Shown: positions 11,201-20,543 of the stretch, one piece after another
Position numbering within the stretch: the first letter of the stretch is position 1
How the letters are laid out: the number at the start of each line of letters is the position of its first letter
NCBI GenBank assembly: GCA_009760885.1
Contig: CM019691.1
Coordinates: 28,829,314-28,893,313, forward strand
Source of the DNA: Achatina immaculata
Taxonomy: Eukaryota; Mollusca; Gastropoda; Stylommatophora; Achatinidae
Reading direction: 5' to 3'
Length of the DNA stretch: 64,000 bases
Position numbers and translations under genes: made by a program
Notes under the pieces: model-generated
What the model was told of the DNA's origin: nothing
What the model saw: only the letters and a program-made list of their open reading frames with translations
Databases searched by the model: none

Positions 11201-13746
11201 GTGTGTAAAGTGTCTCCAAAAGCCTGTGTTGAAGCAAGTACTCCAAACACACTCCTGTTGTTCCAGCCTCCCCAAGATCGGACTCTTCTTCTTGAATGAT
11301 CCGCAGCATTGACATGAGATGCTCTGGCAAAGCAGTCTCTTCGATGCGCATGCCACCATCTTTCATTTTCCAAGTTTTCAAAAACAAAAATTGAAACAGA
11401 TCAGTCAGAGCTTCTTCAAAAAGCTCTGTGGGTTAAGATGCAACAAATCTGGCTTCAAATTTTCAATACAACTCTAAACTAAGATAAATTATTTGAACAT
11501 TTTATTTCTGTAACTCGCAATCCAAACTTCTTTATTCAAGTGGTAATTTCTTTTCTGTCTGAAAAAGACATCATATATCACCAACCCCATTTTCCATACA
11601 GATACCACAGAGGTAGTATACAAAATTTAATGCAAAAAGGCAGGTAAGTAGGTAGACTGGCTGGCAAGCAGATAGATAGGTAAGCAGGTAGATATGTGAG
11701 TAAACATCTAAGTAGATAGGTAGGCAGTGAGAGAGAGAGAGAGTGTGTGCATGTCTCTCTCTCCTTCTTAACCCTTTTGAAATAGAGATCAATCAATCTA
11801 TCTCTCTTTCTCCTCTCCTCTCTCTCTCTCTTAAGCAGAAAAATGTTCCAAAACCTTCATCTAAATTAATTCAGCAGAAACCTTGCTGTCTGAATCTAAA
11901 ATGTTAAACCTGTCAGGTATAAATATAAATGCATGTTGTCTAAATCACATTAAAAGGAGGACATCTATTGCTCTTCAGAAAGTAAAACAACTAAAGAATC
12001 TGTGAAGAGGAACAGACAGAACCACAAAAATAAGATTTTCAAGGGCATGCATCTTTCCCATCACAACATATGGTTCTGAGACCTGGACACTTAACAACAC
12101 AGCTGAGAAACACACAAATGCCTTTGAATGTAAATGCTACAGAAGAGTTCTTCAAATATCATGGACACAAAAAAGAACAAATATATCCATACTACAAGAA
12201 CTTAATATTGAAGAAGGCTGGCTAGTAAAGAGGATTAAACAGAGAAAACTTAAATATTTTGGACACATTAAACATCATGATAATCTAGAGAAGACCGCCT
12301 TGGAAGGGTATATAATGGGAAAAAGAAAGAGATGAAGACCAAAGCGAAGATGGCTGCAAGTCATCGTTGATGATCTGCAAATGGATGCATCAGCAGCAGG
12401 CCATCTTGCTCATAACCGAGAGGCCTACAGGAGAGCTGTTAGGGAGGCAAAGTTCCGCAAGGGACATGCAAATGAATGAATGAATATCTAAATCATTAAA
12501 CAGACTTCCTTTTTGTTAAAAAATTACATAAACTTCTTTTCTTTTAAATATTATAAAGATAAAACCTTTTAACTGCCAGCATTAATACAAGCATTTAATA
12601 ATGAAATCTGATAAATCCTGAGATACATTTAATGCTTACCTTTGTTGTCCACAAAATAACTCGTAACAGACTTCCAGTGGTAAACGAATTCCTCTTGTGG
12701 CGAAATATTTGGTACAAACTGACAAAAAAAAAAAGAAAGAAAATGTACCACCTATGTATATGAAAGTATCAATGAAAACTTTATATTTTTTTTTCATTGC
12801 ACCCTGTATATTAAATCATCATTCATAATGGATTTTCACTAATATATTTATTTTATAGTGGAAATTTATGAAAATTTCATTGGAAAAAAATTCCTCCTTT
12901 AGACTTGTAATTTTTCCCCTGAGAGACACTTGCCTCCCTGTTGAGAATAACAGTTCTACAATAATTTAATGTATTAAAATTTATGAAATGGAGACAGAAG
13001 GTAGTTTCACAATCTTCTTAAATTTTACATCCTTTCTGTGCCGTTAAACGTCACATAGTGCTTGCATGTAGTCTGCCAAGGTTTTCTGTTTTCTGAAAAT
13101 TTGTCAACCTCATCAAGGGATTTTATGCCCATTAATTTAGCCTCCCTCAACAATGTTCTCTTTAGAGTTTCGCATGGTTGATCTCTTCTTCTTTGGCCTA
13201 TTGTGTCCCACTTGATAGCTTGTTTTGGGATTAACTGATTGTTTCTTCTTATCAAATGACTGATATATGTTCATCTCCTTTTTTTTATCACTGATGAGGC
13301 AGGTTTTGTTGGTTCATCTGTCTTATTTCTGCATTGGTCTTGAATTTATTTCACTGTATACAGAGTATTTTCCTTGAATATTTTTTTTCAAAAGTCTAAT
13401 TTGTTTTTTTTTATTTCCTTAGTTGTTTTCCAGCTTTTGAATGCATAAATAAGGGTGGATATTACATTTTAACTGAATAATCTTAGCTTTGTTTTTTTTT
13501 CATTTAGAACTTCTGATTGCCATATTTTGTCAAGATTTTTAAAGGTCAATGCTGCTTTTGTAATTCTAACTTCCTTTCTGGTATCACCATCCTGACCTCC
13601 AAGGTATGCAAATTAGTTTCACAATACATCAGCACAATAAATATCTGAGACTGTTCTGGATGTGATAATGGTTAATGATTACCGATGAATGTTTAATATA
13701 CCGTTTCAACAGCTTGTTGTATAAAGTTGGTGAACTTGTGAAACAT
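2099..13746 (-). CDS. FHIP2A: FHIP2 (FAM160B-type) FTS-Hook-FHIP complex subunit, N-terminal 268 codons, 3' part outside window
   Basis: Seven minus-strand exons (13746-13702, 12718-12640, 11359-11187, 8625-8521, 6086-5964, 3605-3519, 2292-2099) join in frame through GT/AG borders to 268 codons plus 2 nt. The joined protein matches, by recall, the start of vertebrate FHIP2A in order and almost without gaps: [82 protein letters not shown] and [19 protein letters not shown] proteins bind Hook adaptors and FTS to link dynein to endosomal or Golgi-type cargo; that role is family knowledge. The variable acidic stretch after NFF in vertebrates is reduced here to about 30 residues (S176-E204), unless an exon between 3605 and 5964 was missed. 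Vertebrate proteins are about 760 residues, so roughly two thirds lie beyond position 1. FHIP2A fits better than FHIP2B because of the VKACEGLML block. Confidence 0.9.
3519..3605 (-). CDS. FHIP2A: FHIP2 exon, residues 176-204
   Basis: The 87-nt phase 0-0 exon encodes [20 protein letters not shown], then ALLTLSSSE. The acceptor is CCCTAAAG after a long T run and the donor is GTGGGT. The SLVDALLTL part corresponds to the (N)LVNSLLNL segment of FHIP2A before VKACEG; the first 15 residues are not conserved. Nearby AGs (AAAGAG, TCCCAG) are possible alternative acceptors. Confidence 0.8.
3862..5190 (+). mobile_element. mariner/SETMAR-type DNA transposon, decayed and interrupted
   Basis: The ends are inverted repeats: TACGAGGGTCGTAACGAAAG at the left, and the complement of the right end reads TACGAGGGTCATACTGAAAG. 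Both begin with the TA expected of mariner. A transposase starts at ATG 4027 ([20 protein letters not shown]), has an in-frame TAG where VRRW is expected, and continues SVRR*VKHFKEG to [15 protein letters not shown] before stopping at 4467. The C-terminal [18 protein letters not shown] block resumes near 4853. Most of the catalytic core is missing, and a LINE fragment (4471-4834) lies in between. It sits in the FHIP2 intron between 5964 and 3605. Confidence 0.88.
4471..4834 (-). mobile_element. LINE 3' fragment of the (ATGA)n-tail family, inside a mariner
   Basis: The antisense sequence reads, on the minus strand, [20 protein letters not shown] followed by [13 protein letters not shown], an RTE-type LINE C-terminus. 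It ends with the family signature GGGACATGCAAATGA. The 3' end abuts a CAGT repeat at 4472-4485. Confidence 0.8.
5430..5880 (-). mobile_element. interspersed repeat, inverted copy
   Basis: A non-host-looking, GC-richer segment with a CACAATGTTGTGCTCAAACATCTTCAC-like end (shown here shortened) resembles the 'GAAGATGTTGGGCCACAGCATTG' start of the repeat at 8826 when inverted. No clear protein is encoded in either orientation. Confidence 0.35.
5964..6086 (-). CDS. FHIP2A: FHIP2 exon, residues 135-175
   Basis: The 123-nt phase 0-0 exon encodes [20 protein letters not shown] and then [19 protein letters not shown]. The acceptor is ATACAG before 6086 and the donor is GTAACT after 5964. It is the clearest FHIP2 match in the window. 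Confidence 0.94.
6452..6643 (-). mobile_element. LINE 3' fragment of the TGATGTTTAACGGC-ending family
   Basis: The complement ends ATGTGACATTTAATGGCATG, matching the 3' ends near 13030 (minus), 40265 (plus) and 53510 (plus). It is short and degenerate. Confidence 0.7.
6830..7880 (+). mobile_element. decayed RTE-like LINE reverse transcriptase fragment
   Basis: Broken frames read [18 protein letters not shown], then [20 protein letters not shown] and HANDMVLIA (the YADD motif degraded to HAND). Later segments follow the [16 protein letters not shown], and [13 protein letters not shown] order typical of these elements. Several frameshifts and stops make it inactive. Confidence 0.82.
7899..8275 (+). 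repeat. 44-bp tandem repeat, about 8.5 copies
   Basis: The unit ACTCACCACTCATGAACAAA plus CAACAATCACAGTAATATATAAAC repeats with few substitutions directly downstream of a LINE remnant. Copies are contiguous, with no spacers. Confidence 0.95.
8521..8625 (-). CDS. FHIP2A: FHIP2 exon, residues 100-134
   Basis: The 105-nt phase 0-0 exon encodes [19 protein letters not shown] followed by [16 protein letters not shown]. It is bordered by acceptor AACTCAG and donor GTCAGT. It is one of the most conserved stretches of the family and too short to stand out as an open frame. Confidence 0.93.
8800..9140 (+). mobile_element. SINE-like interspersed repeat, copy 2
   Basis: It shares the order of blocks CACAGCATTGT, GGCAGCTATTTTTT, GTGCAGCTAAAAAGCA and GACTCCACCACC with 180-470, plus TTAGCCGAGCTAAGCCTGTT seen inverted near 54000. 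It is non-coding. Confidence 0.5.
9261..10522 (-). mobile_element. 5'-truncated RTE-type LINE, same family as 54860..58040
   Basis: An 8-bp duplication ATTCATAT flanks it (9253-9260 and 10523-10530). On the minus strand it carries [31 protein letters not shown], and [20 protein letters not shown], and ends CACTTAAGGTTCAGAGAG plus (GA)n. It is split by an insertion at 9717-9942. It lies in the FHIP2 intron between 11187 and 8625. Confidence 0.9.
9717..9942 (+). mobile_element. short LINE-derived fragment inserted in another LINE
   Basis: A duplication ACTCTTAAA flanks it (9708-9716 and 9943-9951), and the host LINE sequence is continuous once it is removed. It encodes [33 protein letters not shown], a Cys/His end motif usual downstream of RNase H in some LINEs. 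The related RNase H part is seen at 40310-40740. Confidence 0.78.
10735..10890 (+). mobile_element. 3' part of a tRNA-derived SINE
   Basis: The blocks GAAATCTGGGA(A)GG, CACTTTCATG, TTGGAAATATAGCCTAACAC and GCATGGAAATGGGGATTTT match the body of the SINEs at 29706 and 54340. The tRNA-like head is absent. Confidence 0.75.
11187..11359 (-). CDS. FHIP2A: FHIP2 exon, residues 42-99
   Basis: The 173-nt exon encodes [18 protein letters not shown], then [18 protein letters not shown]. Donor GTAAGT follows 11187. The acceptor (AATGAAAG before 11359) has a poor pyrimidine tract, but the phase and protein alignment support it. Confidence 0.92.
11640..11845. repeat. GATA/AGGT-rich and (GA)n/(CT)n low-complexity block
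   Basis: Degenerate GTAGGTAG and GATAGATAGG units pass into (GA)n, GTGTGC and two CT-rich runs. The open frames across it are composition artefacts. Confidence 0.85.
11943..12486 (+). mobile_element. LINE 3' fragment of the (ATGA)n-tail family
   Basis: Frames read [24 protein letters not shown], [36 protein letters not shown] and [12 protein letters not shown]. The 3' end is GGGACATGCAAATGAATGAA. It lies in a FHIP2 intron in the opposite orientation to the gene. Confidence 0.88.
12640..12718 (-). CDS. FHIP2A: FHIP2 exon, residues 16-41
   Basis: The 79-nt exon has acceptor TTTGTCAG before 12718 and donor GTAAGC after 12640. It encodes [16 protein letters not shown] and onward to VDNK, the conserved EEFVYHWK block of the FHIP N-terminus. 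It ends in phase 1, which joins the next exon to make GAT (Asp). Confidence 0.93.
13020..13620 (-). mobile_element. LINE 3' fragment of the TGATGTTTAACGGC-ending family
   Basis: The minus strand reads [40 protein letters not shown], and [12 protein letters not shown], then ends ATGTGACGTTTAACGGCACA. It lies in FHIP2 intron sequence between the first two coding exons. Confidence 0.85.
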
Positions 13747-13784
13747 TGCTTTCTTCATTGGAAGTCAGAACACATTCACTGTAT
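13702..13784 (-). CDS. FHIP2A: FHIP2 exon with start codon (coding 13746-13702)
   Basis: The start ATG is at 13746-13744 and the exon encodes [15 protein letters not shown], ending in phase 0 at donor GT 13701-13700. A strong acceptor, a long T run followed by CTAG, ends at 13785, so this exon carries about 38 nt of 5' UTR and at least one non-coding exon lies upstream. The start is chosen because the peptide lines up residue for residue with the known N-terminus of FHIP2A. Confidence 0.9.
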
Positions 13785-13829
13785 CTAGAAAAAAAAAAAA
13801 AGGGAACAAATTAAATCAGCACTCTTTCA

Positions 13830-14345
13830 TTAACCTCAGGAACATCTGCGGAGTCCTCCCAGTAGAGTATTAAAACTAAAATAAAACTGTACTAAAGCTG
13901 TGTGCTTCCATACTTTTCTATGGAGCAGAATGCTAGTGAACAGTTGAAAAGGAAATGGGCAACACACAACTTGCCTCAGAGTTTTCTGAATACCCACAGA
14001 CAATAATAACAGAAACCTACTTGCCCAAAGTGAATGAATAGATACGTGCATTACAACAACAAAATAAAAATGCTAGAAATGGATTGGTCATGTGTTCCAA
14101 AGGGACCCCAGGAACATCACTAAAGTAGCCATGTGATGAGGGAAACAGTAAAAAAAGGGGCTTACCAAAGACTTCACGGATTACTGTAGAAGTAGAAATT
14201 AGTCGCATGCAGCACAGCTGGGCCACAATACAGTGGCTGGCCACAGACAGTGAGAAGTGGATAGAATGTTGCTGCCATGCAAGATGCCACAAGGCATACT
14301 GGGCAGTGACCACTCAGCTGATCAGCAACCAAGGACATGGATGGA
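13830..14345 (+). mobile_element. decayed LINE C-terminal fragment (third LINE group)
   Basis: Degenerate plus-strand frames read FYGAEC, then WIGHVFQRDPRNITKVAM, and LGHNTVAGHR. A related piece is seen inverted at 35660-35905. It lies just upstream of the FHIP2 start exon. Confidence 0.65.
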
Positions 14346-15534
14346 TATGATGTTATTACTTTCCTTAAAAATTTAAAAACAACAAAAAATTAAATCAACA
14401 TGTGTTGGTGCTGTCTGTATGCTGAAGATTATCAATTTATTACCATAGCTGTTATACGATGTCTACAGTTGAATGTGTAGTTTTTTTTTTCTTTTCAAGC
14501 AGTATATGACTAGACTATAGGTCTACTAAAAAGGCATGAAGTTGTTACAACTTCAGGGCTTTCATGAGCTCTGGAATTTATCAAAAGGCCAGGCTTCTCA
14601 TCAGGTTCCATCACTGTGGGTTGCACATTGAGTCCTACCCCCTCCCTACTGTCAGACTAAAGCACCACAACACCCTGTTTCTACGTGCACTACAAAGGTA
14701 TAGGACAGAGCTCTGGTTAGTTCTAATATGCTGACCCTAGCATCTTTATAATCCCTCCAGCAGCCATCTGTGGTCCTCCATCAGTTCAAATACGTCACAA
14801 ACAAAAATGGCTTCTAAAAATCTCACCTTGTCTAAAATCACTGGTTTCTGGACCCTACCTTCTGTGTTTATGGAAATAGCTAGACATAATTCAAAATGAT
14901 TACTTAGTAAATATGGTAATAAAATAATTTATGCTGCTCTCGAAAATTTCTAACATGTACGAGTACAAACAATTATATATCATACATATATACTTCTAGG
15001 AATTTAATGTATGGATATTTTCACAGTGAAAACACAGGAAGTACAGTGGAAGGTTCATCTGACAACCAGAAATGGAGAACGAAAAATTCTAGCCTGCGTC
15101 CACAAAACAGGGGAAATAATTAGGAAAAAATACTGGGAATGGATTATCCCACTTTCATGATGAGGAGTTTACCAGGTGAGCTGAGGTTGTACACACCAAA
15201 CAGCAACAAAACCAGACATACATTTATTGTTACACAATAATTGGTGTATAAGTATACAACTATACACTAAGCACTGCAGTTGTATATTTTATACATTTAT
15301 TGTTATTCCTGCAAAATAATTGACATTTCGTAGCCTGACAAAACACAACGAAATTTGAACAATTTTTTTTAGGTCTAGAAGCAAATTATAAACATTTGAT
15401 GCTTTTGATCAATCTTGCATTCTATAGTGTTTGTAATATATTCTTTGGTATTATATATTTATTTATTTATTGTTATTTAATTACCGATATTCTTTTCTGA
15501 ATCTTTTATTGACTCTTCCTTCGCCCTCAACCCC
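14346..15534. other. intergenic sequence, nothing recognised
   Basis: Between the two divergent host genes. A GC-richer piece at 14540-14790 may be an old repeat. I see no splice-bounded coding frame. Confidence 0.4.
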
Positions 15535-15570
15535 CCCCCCCCCCGATGTTCAGCTTCACGGACCACATTT

Positions 15571-15605
<35 letters not shown>

Positions 15606-15682
15606 TTTTTTTTTCTCACGCACACACACATTCTCTCACGCACACACACATTCTCTCACGCACACACACACATTCTCTCATG
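15533..15682. repeat. C run, (CT)n and (CA)n/CTCACG microsatellite block
   Basis: A run of about 14 Cs, long CT repeats and three units of TTCTCTCACGCACACACACA-type sequence. Confidence 0.95.
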
Positions 15683-15689
15683 CCACAGT

Positions 15690-16520
15690 GAAGAGATAAC
15701 GTGGTTACCAGAGCCAATGAGCAAAAACTAGACAATACCTTATCTTCACCTGATAATTTCGATGTCCAGATATAGTACAACAAATAAAGATGAGATCAGT
15801 TTATCCAACAAATCTCTCCAACAGATGAGGAAACAACCGAAGAATATATTCCTTAGGTCTGCTTCGGAAAGTAAGGGAATCCAATGCAGAATGACGCATC
15901 CAACACAGAAAAAAACAGAATTTATAGCTAAAATCTTTCTTTTTTTTTCTCACGCACATGCATTGATCATTTGATCTAATATTGTGACACACTATTAAGA
16001 ACTTGCTTTATCTAGAAAGGAAGACTGAGCCAAATCATTGCCTTGTGAAAAATAATATCTACTCATAAAAAACTAGCGTTTTAATGTTAATGATCGCAAC
16101 CACTTCTTCTTGTATTCTTCACCCCAACCCACCACCACCCCCCAAAAAAAAAATCACCTTTCGTCCAAAAATGAAAAACTTCCGGCAAGTGCCTTGCATT
16201 TTTAACTTCATTATTAGTGTCTTCACGTTATAAATAATAAAAAGAAAAAACTGGATATTTAAACAGAACAATAACCGTAAAGTCCTATTTATTTGCGAAC
16301 CAAAAGCCTTTATCACACAACACCAAACCTTAACAGGCAAGTCCCCACCTAATACCATAGGATGTTGTTTTGAAAGCGAAGTAAGTCAACCCAAGGAAGA
16401 CAGGTAAATATTGTTTTATTGGTAAACAGAAAGCAACTACATCATCAGAATAATGTTACTTGTAAATGCAAATGAAGACTTGATTCCGAAATATTCATAT
16501 TTATATAAGCTTTTAACTAA
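15690..16520. promoter_or_regulatory. candidate divergent promoter region (tentative)
   Basis: This is the most unique-looking stretch between the FHIP2 start exon (13784) and the WBP1/VOPP1-like start exon (17249). Both first coding exons have upstream splice acceptors, so their untranslated first exons must lie outward of those points. It has scattered CpGs and no recognisable transposon. No core promoter motif is convincing; the call rests on position. Confidence 0.25.
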
Positions 16521-16529
16521 GACACAGGC

Positions 16530-17215
16530 AACTTACTTTACTTTATCCTTCCTCTTAACTGTGAGGTGTTGAGGTGAGATGCAGTTGGCGTTTTTGGGCC
16601 ATATGATTGGCTTCAGTGATGTTCATGCCGTAATTCGTGAGTGTTTCTTATAACTTCATTTATCCATCCTTTTTTCGGAGTCTTTCTCTTGATCTGTGTC
16701 CTGTAGTTCTTTGGTTGAAGGCCCTGGCACCTGGCTGTATGTGCGTCACTCTCATTAAGTGGCCAAGAAAGCACTTATGACAATGTCGTCATTTCTGAAC
16801 TTATCCTTCCTGGTGACGCTTGGCAGCATTTCTAAGGCATCTCATTTTACATGTAGATAATTTATTTTGCTGTTTCTTGGTTATTGCGAATGTTTGGCAT
16901 TGGCAGCACAACATTGGTATAAATATGCTATTAATTAGTTGTCTCTTAGTTTAAAGTGGTATGTTGAGAAACAACAGGGATAGTTGGTATGTAATGGCAT
17001 TTACTCTTTGTGTTCTAACATCAGTTTCTTTGTCAAGCTTCCTACTTCTGTAAACATTACATCCAAGATGCTTGAATTTTTATTCAACTTGTTGGATTTT
17101 GTTGTCCTCAGTATAGATGTTCAATGGGCTTGAACTCCTGCTGACTTTCATGGTTTCTGTTTTGGCAATGTTGACTTTTATATCATAATGTTTACAACTG
17201 TTATGCAACATTCAT
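16530..17215 (-). mobile_element. decayed LINE reverse-transcriptase fragment
   Basis: Broken minus-strand frames read KHLGCNVYRSRKLDKETDVR and QRVNAITYQLS-like, the post-YADD region of a LINE. It ends about 35 bp upstream of the WBP1/VOPP1-like start exon. Confidence 0.6.
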
Positions 17216-17248
17216 TATTTTTACCCTTTCTGACCTTGTTACTTTCAG

Positions 17249-17344
17249 CTTTGTAGCAGCTTTATTTGAAAAAAAGCAGACAACACCAAGTTTGTTATGG
17301 AGCTGTGGCTGATATTTATGTTGCTGTTGGCTGTGTTCTCACAG
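17249..17344 (+). CDS. WBP1/VOPP1-like exon with start codon and signal peptide
   Basis: Coding begins at ATG 17297 and gives MELWLIFMLLLAVFSQ, a clean signal peptide core, in phase 0 with donor GTAAGA at 17345. Acceptor TTACTTTCAG ends at 17248, so 48 nt of 5' UTR precede the ATG and an untranslated exon is expected upstream. The start is supported by the hydrophobic leader and the frame of the following exons, not by direct protein alignment. Confidence 0.8.
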
Positions 17345-20300
17345 GTAAGAAATTGCTTTCATACATACTCTTAGCAGCAGATCTAAATGTGTTTCAGAGC
17401 TTTATACACACTAGAACTGAAAGGAAAGATTATATTCAAGGTATTGTTCCCATTTAAAACTATTTCCCAGTTTGCCATGTGGTGATTGTTAAATATATAT
17501 TGATTGCAGATAATGAGAGCATTATAGTCCAGTGATAGAATAGAGCAAAAGTCTTGCCTGAAGATTAATTTGTCTTCATCAGTAATCTTACCATTGCACT
17601 AATGCTTCTAACTTGTTGGACATTGAGCAAGGTTGAATGTTTTTGTGCAATTTAATCAATAAAAAGTTCATTGTAGTTTGTGTTGCCATGGTAATAGCAA
17701 CTAGCTTCACTCATTCATAATGTGCTGGTGGTGATTATTTTCCTTCCTTTTGGTGGGTTTTCTGTCCAGTGCTACTTGATAAGCTCATTACGATATTTTT
17801 TTTTCTCTCTGATCCCTCTCTTTCTTTTCTCTTCATTATCCCCGGTGGTTATCAATCTCTCTAACTTTTATTTTTTCATGATATGTCCAGAGATTTTTTT
17901 GTTGTTGTCATTCTCTTATAGTTTTTAGCTAATGTCATGATTTGCTTGTCAATGCAGTATGTTGCATCTTGCTTGAAAATCACACCTGTTGTTTCTACAG
18001 TAAAGCATCTGTTTATTGTCAAAGTCTCAGTGTCAGAGAGTAGTTAATCTTTTTTCTCACTTTTAATCATGTTCTCTTAGCTGTTAGTATCTTCATTATA
18101 TAAAAAAAAAATCAATTCTGATTTTTTGCCTTTGTTATTTTTTACTTGATTTCAACTGTGAATTTGCTATATGCTATATGCACTTCTGTCATTGAATTCA
18201 TGGAAGTGTTTTATCCATGGATTAAAAAAAAAACAAAATTTACTGACATAATTATTATCACAGGCAGTTTTGAACATTTCAAGGATTCCTATTCTATCTG
18301 TCCTTTTTTTTTTTCATATTAGTACAGTCCAGCCCAATTTGGTGATTGCTTCCCATGTTGCCAGACTTTTGTGAGGGCACGCATTGTTGTGAATCCAGGT
18401 CTGCTGGATTCTTGTGCAAACTCTGCAAAAACATTGCTTGAGTTTTTTCAGTGTCTTAATTTAAGCTTGCAAATTGATTGTCTTGGTATAACACCCACAA
18501 GAATCACACCCTCAGTGTCCCAGCAGACAGTAATCATTACCTTTCCAGCTGAAGGAGTTGTCTTGAATTTCTTTATTCGTGGTGATTGTGGATGATGCCA
18601 CTCCATTGACTGTCTTTTTGTCTCAGGTTCAAAATGACGTGGCCAGGTTTCATCACCTGTTATAATCTTAGCCAAAAAGTTCTCTCCCTCAGCATTGAAA
18701 TGCTCTAACAATTCAGAAGAAGAAACTGCTTTCCTTTGTAATCGATGGTCATTTGTGAGACTCTGAGGAACCCATCTTGCACAAACCTTAGAAAATCCGA
18801 GAGCTTTTATAACTGCATTTGCACTACCATTGCTGCCTGACAACTTTAAGGTAGTTATTGAGTAGTGATACGCCTATCAGTAAGAATAATGCTCTCAGCG
18901 CATTTCTACATTTCTGCCTTGATGGCTGTGGCAGGATGTCCACTGTGCGGCCGATCATGCAACTCCTTATCTCCACTTATTGATTCTTTGATTCTCTGAA
19001 CCCAGCAACTGACTGTACTACTATCGACTGCAGAACTTCCATACACATCAGCGCTTGTGAATGTTCACAACAGTTTCCTTCTCTGCAATGAGAAATTCTA
19101 TCACAATTTGCTGCTTATACTGCAATTTGCTAACATGCTCCATTTCATCGGTTAGGGCAGCCATATTCTTTGACCAGTTGTGGTGCAATTTGGTTCACAC
19201 AATTGGCACATGCCATATTTAAAATGTGCAAAATTTCATGCTTCCATCTTCATTATTAGCTGAAAAAAAAACAATGTGGTGATTACTTTCTGAATGCCCT
19301 TCGTATGTATACAATTTAGTAAAGCTTGCTACTTCGTTTACACTTCATTAAAGCTGTTACCTTATATATACACTTTAGTAAAAGCTCATTACTTTCTATA
19401 CACTTTTGTAAAGCTCATTACTTTGTATACACTTTGGTAAAGCTCATTACTTTGTATACACTTTAGTAAAAGCTCATTATTTTGTATACACTTTTAGTAA
19501 AGCATTTTGATCTGTATTCTGGCACCTGTAACATACATTTTAGAACATATTTATCAATTTTCATAAAGGCAAGATTAAAAACTTTCAAATATTGTACTGC
19601 ATGAGACTGAGTCAAAAAGTAACTGCAGTATCTTTTTTAAATTGACTTAAAATGTACAGATATGGCTGAAAATTCCTTATCACTTTTGAACATAAAAATT
19701 CATTATTACTTTTAAACATAGTCCCCACTATGTTCAATTCATATCTGCCATTGTTTCACTAATGCCTGGATTCCTTGAGGAAGAAAAATCTTTTGACAGA
19801 CTGCATAGCCACCTGTGTACTGCCTCTTTTATTTCATTGTCTGTACTGAACTTCTTCCCACCTAGCATCTCCTTGAGGGATCAAAACATGTGATAATCAC
19901 ATGGTGCAAGGGTGGGTGAATATACAGGATATGGAAGATAAGCCAGACATTGATCAGTAATTTGTTGAGCTGTTGCACAAGCTATGTGAGACTGCTTTAT
20001 CATGCTGTGATCCACTAGAACTGAACAAACCATGACATTTTGACTTGATTAAAGGTTTTATGTGGTTCTCAAGAAGATCACAGTATGCTTCACTGTTGAT
20101 AGTGGTTTCTCTGGACATGTAATATTTCCTGATGGGGGCTTTACTGTTCCAGAAGAGCATGTACATCAGTTTTTCAACTGACCAAGTTGTATAGAACTTC
20201 TTTGGTTTCGGCAAAGGAGGAATATTGCCACTTCTTCCGAGTCACTTTGTCTCTGGCTGGAAGTAATGTACTCAGCATTTGTCTCCAGTGACTGTATGCC

Positions 20301-20505
20301 ATAGAAGGACATCTCCTTCAGTTTCATAACATCATAGAAGGGTTTCATAAACATCCTCACAATGTTCTTTCAGATTGGGAGTGAGTTGCTTTGGTACCCA
20401 TGTGGCAGAGACATTTTGGTATTGCAGCATGCTGCAGATGATGTAGCAGACTAAGCAATGGCCTTCTTCACTTCTCCAGCCACTACATTGGCTGTTACTC
20501 ACAGG

Positions 20506-20543
<38 letters not shown>

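Noticed and set aside
11571..11796. Two overlapping minus-strand frames of about 72 codons
   Set aside because: They are translations of GATA/AGGT and CT low-complexity DNA.
15470..15731. Leu/Ser/His-rich frames
   Set aside because: These are products of CT and CA microsatellites.
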